Assembly (NCBI GenBank): GCA_017558545.1
Contig: JAFYUG010000037.1
Span: 1-6,649 of the forward strand
Direction: 5' to 3'
DNA: 6,649 nt
Source: Oscillospiraceae bacterium
GTDB taxonomy: Bacteria; Bacillota; Clostridia; Oscillospirales; Oscillospiraceae
A program made the translations under genes and the position numbers. The notes beneath the pieces were generated by a model. The model was not told the origin of the DNA, did not search any database, and saw only the letters and a list, made by a program, of their open reading frames with translations. How positions within the stretch are numbered: position 1 is the stretch's first letter; every line of letters begins with the position of its first letter. Shown here piece by piece: positions 1 to 4,032 of this stretch.

Positions 1-2
1 AT

Positions 3-284
3 GAGGACGTGCTCAAGCTCTGCCATCCCAAGCTTTTGGAGCTTGTGGAGTATGACCGCAAGCACAACACCACCTTTGCCAAGAGCCTGAGAGCATGGTT
101 CTCCAACTCCCGCAACATCACCCGCACCGCCAACGCCCTCAATCTCCACAGAAACTCCACCATTTACCACATCAAGAAAATTGAAGAAATTTTGGGCTTC
201 ACCCTCGGAGATGCGGACACTCTCCTCTATCTTGAGCTGAGCTTCCTGCTCCTTGAGTTTAACGACAATAAGTTCGAGTTCTGA
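3..284 (+). CDS. PucR-family transcriptional regulator, C-terminal part (5' truncated by window edge)
   Basis: The reading frame is open from the first complete codon at base 3 and stops with TGA at 282-284, giving 93 visible residues. A GTG at base 9 could be read as a start, but the frame is open to the edge and the protein resembles only the last domain of a larger one, so I treat it as truncated. The visible part matches the PucR C-terminal helix-turn-helix: a leading LxxLxxYD-like segment (LLELVEYDRKHNT), then SRNITRTANALNLHRNSTIYH as the recognition region, then IKKIEEILGF and a final leucine-rich helix. PucR-type proteins usually have 300-550 residues with variable N-terminal sensor domains, so the sensed signal cannot be told. 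The gene converges on the minus-strand operon beginning at 1814, with the repeat-bounded island between them. Whether it regulates that operon is unknown. Confidence 0.85.
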   Translation, partial: EDVLKLCHPKLLELVEYDRKHNTTFAKSLRAWFSNSRNITRTANALNLHRNSTIYHIKKIEEILGFTLGDADTLLYLELSFLLLEFNDNKFEF

Positions 285-285
285 T

Positions 286-325
286 AAAAACGACCTATGA
301 AATGATGGGTGTTCGTAAAACAGTT
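286..325 (+). repeat. 40-bp island boundary repeat, left copy
   Basis: This stretch starts two bases after the regulator stop codon and matches the reverse complement of 1508-1547 at 34 of 40 positions by hand alignment. The identical blocks are 286-300 (AAAAACGACCTATGA), 307-312 (GGGTGT) and 314-325 (CGTAAAACAGTT); the mismatches cluster at 301-306 with one more at 313. The inner edge is followed at once by a perfect 12-bp hairpin (327-355), and the right copy is likewise followed by a hairpin of different sequence. It may be a mobile-element end or a dispersed structured repeat; the two copies alone do not decide. Confidence 0.65.
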
Positions 326-326
326 G

Positions 327-360
327 CAGTCCCGACGGAATTCCCGTCGGGACTGTTCTT
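327..360 (+). terminator. Hairpin terminator after the PucR-type regulator
   Basis: CAGTCCCGACGG (327-338) pairs perfectly with CCGTCGGGACTG (344-355) around a 5-base loop, followed by TTCTT. The T tract is short and interrupted, so termination may be modest. It lies about 40 bases after the regulator stop. Confidence 0.65.
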
Positions 361-387
361 GTCCAATTTTCAGTAATGTGATAAAAT
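359..387 (+). promoter_or_regulatory. Candidate sigma-70-type promoter for the acetyltransferase gene
   Basis: TTGTCC (359-364, 4 of 6 to the -35 consensus) and TAAAAT (382-387, 5 of 6 to the -10 consensus) are separated by 17 bp. A TG at 379-380, one base before the -10 box, gives an extended -10. The predicted start of transcription would be about 35-40 bases before the ATG at 431. It immediately follows the hairpin at 327-355, consistent with an independent transcription unit. Confidence 0.5.
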
Positions 388-430
388 GGATAAAACAATT
401 AGACAAACTTGAATTTGACGAGGTAAATAT

Positions 431-901
431 ATGGATATACAGTTAGTTAGAGTTGATATTAACGAAGCCAATGATTTATGGGAGATGCAGGTTGCGTCTT
501 TTCTTGATTTGTATGAGAAGTATCAAGATACGGATACTAGTCCTGCAACAGAAAGTGTTGATAAAATATTGATGCGATTAAATCAGCCATTTACTTATTA
601 CTATTTTATTAAAGTTGATGATGCCAAAGTGGGTGCTATCAGAGTAGTTGATAAATGTGAAGAGGGCAAGGCTAAGAGAATATCGCCTATCTTTATTATG
701 CCTGAATATAGAAACAAAGGATTTGCACAGAGAGCAATACAGTTAGCAGAAGAAATTCATGGATTTTCTAATTGGGAACTTGATACAATTTTACAAGAAA
801 AAGGGAATTGCTATTTATACGAGAAAATGGGGTATTATCAAACAGGCAAAACAGAAAAAATAAATGAAAACTTGACATTAGTTTTCTATAAAAAGGATTA
901 A
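431..901 (+). CDS. GNAT-family N-acetyltransferase
   Basis: This 156-residue protein has the length and order of a single-domain GNAT enzyme, which transfers an acetyl group from acetyl-CoA to an amine; the acceptor cannot be told. Motif A lies around residues 84-108, with the strand ISPIFIMPEYR followed by the pyrophosphate-binding signature R94-N-K-G97-F-A99 (R/Q-x-x-G-x-G/A) and a following helix. Residues 126-139 (NCYLYEKMGYYQTG) fit motif B, the usual Y-x-K-x-G-F/Y segment near the C-terminus. There is no signal peptide or membrane segment, so it should be cytosolic. The ATG at 431 is supported by GAGG at 420-423, seven bases upstream. The gene is strikingly A/T-rich, with many AAA, GAA, ATA and TTA codons, unlike the G/C-rich minus-strand genes at 1814-6648. 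That suggests recent acquisition as cargo of the island. The cargo could serve antibiotic or metabolite modification, but nothing identifies the substrate. Confidence 0.9.
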   Translation: MDIQLVRVDINEANDLWEMQVASFLDLYEKYQDTDTSPATESVDKILMRLNQPFTYYYFIKVDDAKVGAIRVVDKCEEGKAKRISPIFIMPEYRNKGFAQRAIQLAEEIHGFSNWELDTILQEKGNCYLYEKMGYYQTGKTEKINENLTLVFYKKD

Positions 902-902
902 C

Positions 903-987
903 ACAAATTCCAATTTGTCGAACTGATAAGGGCGCACTTCTATACACCGTTCGGCGTAGTGCGTTGGGTGCGGTTTTGCACTGCACC
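903..987 (+). other. Hairpin-rich leader between acetyltransferase and DUF559 gene
   Basis: The stretch between the two genes begins two bases after the GNAT stop with the near-palindrome ACAAATTCCAATTTGT (903-918). It continues with an imperfect stem CGCACT (933-938)/AGTGCG (958-963), which closes an inner pairing of 944-948 with 953-957. A third hairpin, GGTGCGGT (967-974)/ACTGCACC (980-987), has one mismatch. No credible ORF or promoter is seen. It is likely the left part of the DUF559 repeat cassette, but the exact cassette boundary cannot be fixed from one copy. Confidence 0.45.
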
Positions 988-1047
988 AAAGCCTCCCTCT
1001 GATGAGGGAGGTGGCAAAAATCTTTGATTTTTGACGGAGGGAGAGAA
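987..1047 (+). repeat. Left inverted hairpin module of the DUF559 cassette
   Basis: Two back-to-back perfect hairpins: CCTCCCTC (992-999)/GAGGGAGG (1004-1011) with a TGAT loop, then CAAAAATC (1015-1022)/GATTTTTG (1026-1033) with a TTT loop, followed by ACGGAGGGAGAGAA. The reverse complement of 1393-1447 has the same order: a CTCCCTC-TGAT-GAGGGAG hairpin, a second hairpin of different sequence, then TGAGGGAGAGAA. The module's last part is the Shine-Dalgarno region of the DUF559 gene. Confidence 0.75.
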
Positions 1048-1048
1048 C

Positions 1049-1468
1049 ATGAAAGCCTACAACAAAGAGAATATCCCTCTGGCCAAGGTGTTGCGAAAAA
1101 ATATGACCCCTTGGGAACGAAAACTGTGGTATGATTTTTTGCGAAACTATCCGGTGCGTTTTCAAAGGCAAAAAGCGATTGGAAACTATGTCGCAGACTT
1201 TTATTGTGCAAAAGCAAGACTGGTTATTGAACTTGACGGTGGAGGGCACTATACACCCGAACAGGCAGAAAAAGATGAACAGCGGACCTATGATTTGAGC
1301 GCCATGGACCTAACGGTAGCAAGGATCTGCAATTTGGATGTTGACCAAAATTTCTGCGGTGTATGTGAATATGTTGATCGTTTGGTGCAAAATTCTCTCC
1401 CTCAGTCAGCTTCGCTGACAGCTCCCTCATCAGAGGGAGCCTTGGATGCTTCCGCATCGAAAGAATAA
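1049..1468 (+). CDS. DUF559 domain protein, Vsr-like PD-(D/E)xK endonuclease fold
   Basis: This 139-residue protein matches the DUF559 family, which is related in fold to the Vsr very-short-patch repair endonuclease and other restriction-like nucleases. The N-terminal LRKNMTPWERKLW segment (15-27) and the core from VRFQRQ (36-41) through YVADFYC to LVIELDGGGH (58-67) are typical. Candidate metal-binding or catalytic residues are D50, E61, D63 and H67. The second half keeps R80 and the V-x-R-x-x-N-x-D-V pattern (90-98), although the family's usual R-F-x-N is RICN here. The domain ends near residue 115; the tail (SLPQSASLTAPSSEGA and following) is encoded by the right repeat module and is probably not part of the fold. 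ATG at 1049 is preferred because GGAGG at 1036-1040 lies eight bases upstream; an in-frame TTG at 1031 sits inside a hairpin. The biochemical function of DUF559 proteins is not established; nuclease activity is inferred from the fold. Confidence 0.85.
   Translation: MKAYNKENIPLAKVLRKNMTPWERKLWYDFLRNYPVRFQRQKAIGNYVADFYCAKARLVIELDGGGHYTPEQAEKDEQRTYDLSAMDLTVARICNLDVDQNFCGVCEYVDRLVQNSLPQSASLTAPSSEGALDASASKE
1393..1458 (-). repeat. Right inverted hairpin module of the DUF559 cassette
   Basis: On the + strand it reads CTCTCCCTCA, then hairpin GTCAGC (1405-1410)/GCTGAC (1414-1419), then hairpin GCTCCCTC (1421-1428)/GAGGGAGC (1433-1440), then a small GATGC (1445-1449)/GCATC (1454-1458) hairpin. In reverse complement this is the same succession as the left module, with the second stem wholly different in sequence but alike in position. 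It overlaps the 3' end of the DUF559 coding region. Confidence 0.75.
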
Positions 1469-1473
1469 GCAAA

Positions 1474-1506
1474 AATCCTCCCTATGACAAAACCATAGGG
1501 AGGATT
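1474..1506. terminator. Perfect 13-bp hairpin, terminator-like, after the DUF559 gene
   Basis: AATCCTCCCTATG (1474-1486) pairs perfectly with CATAGGGAGGATT (1494-1506) around a 7-base loop, six bases after the DUF559 stop. Read on the minus strand the stem ends in a T run (bases 1471-1475 are A on the + strand), so it looks better as a minus-strand terminator; on the + strand the following GTTTTA is a weak tract. It directly abuts the inner side of the right boundary repeat. Confidence 0.6.
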
Positions 1507-1507
1507 A

Positions 1508-1547
1508 ACTGTTTTACGGACACCCGACGAATCATAGGTCGTTTTTT
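1508..1547 (-). repeat. 40-bp island boundary repeat, right copy (inverted)
   Basis: The reverse complement reads AAAAACGACCTATGA, then a variable six-base block, then GGGTGT-C-CGTAAAACAGTT, matching 286-325 at 34 of 40 positions. As at the left end, its inner side leads straight into a hairpin (1474-1506), but the stem sequence is unrelated to that at 327-355. This makes the element bipartite: a conserved lead followed by a stem conserved in position only. Confidence 0.65.
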
Positions 1548-1770
1548 TCAGCCTGTCAAAAAAAGCCTCGCAGAGTTTGCGTCCGCAGACGCAAATGAAA
1601 TTCAATATGTTTTTCCCGGCGACAATTAGTTCCCTCCTCGGAGCATAGCTCCTGCGGCCTGCGCTAAAAACATGCCACCGGCATGTTTTCTTAATGCTGC
1701 GGCGTCGGGAAAAACACTTCTCAGCCCTTTTGTCAAAGAAGTCAACGACTTCTTTGACAAGCTCAAAAAA
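1543..1770. repeat. Gene-free nest of inverted repeats (possible MITE-like element)
   Basis: The outer arms 1543-1561 and 1752-1770 match in inverted orientation at 16 of 19 positions. Inside are several hairpins. TTTGCGTC/GACGCAAA (1576-1583/1588-1595) is perfect. A wide pair joins GTTTTTCCCGGCG (1609-1621) to CGTCGGGAAAAAC (1703-1715), with one G-T wobble. It encloses GGAGC/GCTCC (1640-1644/1648-1652) and AAAACATGCC/GGCATGTTTT (1667-1676/1680-1689). The perfect 14-bp TTGTCAAAGAAGTC/GACTTCTTTGACAA (1730-1743/1747-1760) competes with the outer right arm. No convincing coding region is present; a minus-strand open frame exists but has no family resemblance. Function is unknown; non-autonomous mobile element, structured RNA, or accumulated terminators are all possible. 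Confidence 0.5.
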
Positions 1771-1807
1771 CACCTCAGTCCATTGTGAGTGGTCTGAGGC
1801 GTTTTTT
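1765..1807 (-). terminator. Strong rho-independent terminator of the AOR operon
   Basis: On the minus strand, just after the MoaD-like stop codon, the stem CCTCAGACCA/TGGACTGAGG (1790-1799 with 1773-1782, one mismatch, 7-base loop) is flanked by an A6 run before and a T6 run after that extend the pairing. The symmetric A and T runs mean it could work from both directions. Confidence 0.85.
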
Positions 1808-1813
1808 ACTTAT

Positions 1814-2071
1814 TCAGCCGCAGAGGAGTTTCATCATGGCCTTCACCTTGTCGCCCTCATGGAGGACAGTTCGAGGGTCGGCATACTTCTTATTGCAGCT
1901 ATAGAAAAGTCCGTCTTCCTTCCAATTTTCAACGGCAATTGTTCTGCCGCTTTCCTTTTCGGCGCTGTTCAGAAGATCGTCCAGAGTTGCGCCTTCGGGC
2001 ACTTCATATTCGCCGGAGCGAAGATCACCCACAATAAGCTCAACATGGGAAAACTCAATATAAACCTTCAT
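1814..2071 (-). CDS. MoaD/ThiS-like ubiquitin-fold protein linked to AOR
   Basis: This 85-residue protein has the size and pattern of MoaD/ThiS sulfur carriers: an opening beta strand MKVYIEFSHVEL, then EYEVPEGATLDDLLNSAEKE (21-40), the usual 'x-V-P-x-G-x-T-x-x-x-L-L' segment, and the late motif VLHEGDKVKAMMKLLCG. MoaD delivers sulfur for the pterin dithiolene of molybdenum/tungsten cofactor, and small MoaD-like genes often sit next to AOR-family genes; a role in cofactor supply or enzyme maturation is inferred. The protein ends in Cys-Gly, not the Gly-Gly that is adenylated and thiocarboxylated in MoaD. A longer open frame extends upstream to 2173, but it overlaps the AOR gene and looks unrelated to the family, so the ATG at 2071 is chosen. 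The start is 13 bp after the AOR stop; the nearest GAGG lies about 18 bases upstream, inside the AOR end, so translational coupling is likely. The operon terminator follows directly. Confidence 0.8.
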   Translation of the reverse strand: MKVYIEFSHVELIVGDLRSGEYEVPEGATLDDLLNSAEKESGRTIAVENWKEDGLFYSCNKKYADPRTVLHEGDKVKAMMKLLCG

Positions 2072-2084
2072 AGCGGTCTGTTTC

Positions 2085-3974
2085 TCAGCCCTCGGGATAT
2101 AGGAACTCGATGACCTTTTCAAGGCCGCCAAGATTTTCGAGGGTTTCCTTGCTGGGAACTGCGGTTTCAACATCGAAGCCCATGTAGCTGAAGAAGTTAT
2201 CAGCCAGCTTTTCGTTGTCGATGGTTACGCCTTCCAGAGGACCGTGGTCCTGGGGAGGACGGCCGCAGGCGCGGTCGCTGAGGGTGAAGTCCTTGCGGCG
2301 GAGACCCTCGCGGAGGTTGAATGCATGGCGAACGGTGTAAGCGCGCTTACCATACTTAATAACATCCTCGGGAGTGTATTCCCAGCCGGTGATAGCCTTG
2401 ATGTAGTTGAAGTGGGTCATGCCGTGGGGGCCGGGCTTCAGCAGGAAGTCGCTGAGAGAGCAGAAACCGGTGGCATTATTGTGCTCCCACTCCCAGAGCA
2501 TATCGGCATCGGCTGCGCCGGTATCCTCATAGTTGTGCTTAACCTCGGGAGGAGCCATCTTGAAGGGAACGCCTCTGCCGCCGCGGGTGTGACGGCCGGG
2601 GGCGGGGTCATACTGGAAGGTGCGGCCCATGGCGGGGTTGCAGCGGGAGCCGTGCTGAGCAAGCTCCATACCGCTGGCGGTCACAAGGCACTCGAAGCCC
2701 TTGCCCATGGTTTCGGCTGCATACTTGGAGCCGTTCTGGAGGATGGCGCCGATGCCTTCGTTGTTGGCAATCTTCTTGAGGATTTCCACAATGGCCTTGC
2801 AGTTACCCCAGGTGAGGTCAATGCCGTCGATTTCCTCGCGGCTTACGATGCCCTTTTCATAGCATTCCATGAGCCAGGAGATGGTGCCGCCAACGGAGAG
2901 GGTATCAAGACCCCATTCGTTGCCGATATAGTTGCCGTAAACAACAATCTTGGGATTGCTGTTGCCGATGTTGGAGCCGAAGGTTGCCAGAGTTTCATAC
3001 TCGGGGCGGTAGGTTTCGAAATCAAGACCCAGTTCCTCGTCAACAATGTGGTACATGGCGTTGCAGCCGATGTAGCAGTTGGTGCAGGTGGTGAGCTTCT
3101 TGGTCTTGTAGAGGGGGTCCATGGCGGTGCCGTGCATACCGGCATGCTCGTTGAGGTCAACGTCGGCGCCGGACTTTTCCCAGTTATGTACGGAGCAGTC
3201 GCCTATCTCAACGCTGTGGAGATAGCCGCCAGAGGTGCCGATGACGGGGAAGAACTGGCAGGGAGGTGCGCTCTTCTTATATTCGGCGTTCATCTTGTTG
3301 ATTTCCAGAAGGGCATCGGGGTCAACAACCTGAATCTCGTGGGTGCCGGTGCAGGCAACGGCCTTCAGGTTCTTGGAGCCGATAACAGCGCCGCTGCCGC
3401 CGCGGGCAGCTGCACAGCCGCGGTCGCAGATAACGGCGGCCATGTGGCTCTTGCGTTCGCCGGCAGGTCCGATGAGGGTAACGCCAACTCTTCTGTGGCC
3501 TTCGGCAGCCAGTTCCTCGCGGATCATGGCGTCGGCCTCGGAGATGGTTCTGCCCCAAAGATTGCTTGCATCGCGGAATTCAACATTGCAATCGTTAACA
3601 AAGAGGTATACGGGCTTTTCGGAAATGCCCTTTACGAAGATGGCGTCAAAGCCGGACTTGCGCATGAAGCCTGCGAAGGAGCCGCCGCTGTTGGCCTCGC
3701 TGATGCCGCCATAAACGGGAGACTTGCTGACAACGGAGTAACGGGGGCCCATGAGAGCCTTGGTGTTGTTGGCAACGCCGCCAACAAAACCTACAACGCT
3801 TTCGGGAGCAAAGACGGGGGTGTTGGGAGGCATGAACTCAAGGAGGAAGCGTGCGCCCAGTGCGTTGCCGCCCAGGAAGTCTTTTGCCCACTGCTCGGGC
3901 AGGGGAACGATTTCATAAGTCTTGGTGCTCAGGTCTGCAAGGAGAACCTGACCGTTATATCCGGGAAATGCCAT
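2085..3974 (-). CDS. Aldehyde:ferredoxin oxidoreductase family protein (tungsten/molybdenum pterin, [4Fe-4S])
   Basis: At 629 residues this is a full-length AOR-family enzyme. These cytosolic enzymes use a bis-pterin tungsten (or molybdenum) centre and one [4Fe-4S] cluster to interconvert aldehydes and carboxylic acids, with ferredoxin as electron partner. The N-terminal domain shows GYNGQVLLADLS (5-16), the KSPVYGG and SGGSFAGFMRKSGFDAIFVKG stretches (84-116), and RGCAAARGGSGAVIGSKNLKA (185-205). The cluster cysteines are C297-x2-C300-x3-C304 and C505, with spacing close to the C288/C291/C295/C494 set of the Pyrococcus furiosus enzyme. RPEYET (323-328) and the C-terminal NLREGLRRKDF are also family hallmarks. 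The two pterin-binding D-x-x-G-L-C/D motifs appear as NEWGLD (352-357) and NATGFC (500-505), both with Asn for Asp. The ATG at 3974 has AAAGGA 11 bases upstream. The 58-bp AT-rich gap before it has no convincing promoter, so cotranscription with the ATPase gene is likely. The aldehyde substrate and exact subfamily are unknown. Confidence 0.93.
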   Translation of the reverse strand: MAFPGYNGQVLLADLSTKTYEIVPLPEQWAKDFLGGNALGARFLLEFMPPNTPVFAPESVVGFVGGVANNTKALMGPRYSVVSKSPVYGGISEANSGGSFAGFMRKSGFDAIFVKGISEKPVYLFVNDCNVEFRDASNLWGRTISEADAMIREELAAEGHRRVGVTLIGPAGERKSHMAAVICDRGCAAARGGSGAVIGSKNLKAVACTGTHEIQVVDPDALLEINKMNAEYKKSAPPCQFFPVIGTSGGYLHSVEIGDCSVHNWEKSGADVDLNEHAGMHGTAMDPLYKTKKLTTCTNCYIGCNAMYHIVDEELGLDFETYRPEYETLATFGSNIGNSNPKIVVYGNYIGNEWGLDTLSVGGTISWLMECYEKGIVSREEIDGIDLTWGNCKAIVEILKKIANNEGIGAILQNGSKYAAETMGKGFECLVTASGMELAQHGSRCNPAMGRTFQYDPAPGRHTRGGRGVPFKMAPPEVKHNYEDTGAADADMLWEWEHNNATGFCSLSDFLLKPGPHGMTHFNYIKAITGWEYTPEDVIKYGKRAYTVRHAFNLREGLRRKDFTLSDRACGRPPQDHGPLEGVTIDNEKLADNFFSYMGFDVETAVPSKETLENLGGLEKVIEFLYPEG

Positions 3975-4032
3975 TACTTTTCAAATCCTTTCAATAATTA
4001 TGTATGTATTTCAAATTTTTGATTACAAGTTA

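Noticed and set aside
768..1249. Two overlapping minus-strand open frames opposite the GNAT and DUF559 genes
   Set aside because: They are antisense to two genes with clear family signatures and cross the hairpin modules; no ribosome-binding site or family similarity is visible.
987..1458. CRISPR-like interpretation of the repeated CTCCCTC/GAGGGAG palindromes
   Set aside because: There are only two module copies, inverted and separated by a coding gene, with no regular spacers and no cas genes.
1402..1773. A 123-codon minus-strand open frame across the hairpin block and the DUF559 3' end
   Set aside because: It runs through inverted repeats, a terminator hairpin and the right repeat module, is rich in Arg, Lys and Cys, and lacks any domain pattern. 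It is most likely a translation of repeat DNA.
2244..4022. A 592-codon open frame on the + strand, antisense to the AOR gene
   Set aside because: Its protein is a low-complexity run of Ala, Gly, Val and Leu with no family resemblance. It is explained by G/C-rich codon bias of the AOR gene, which carries intact family motifs on the minus strand.
3975..4032. Promoter for the AOR gene in the AT-rich 58-bp gap
   Set aside because: TTGTAA and CATAAT occur on the minus strand but 20 bp apart, which is outside normal spacing; other pairs match the consensus poorly.
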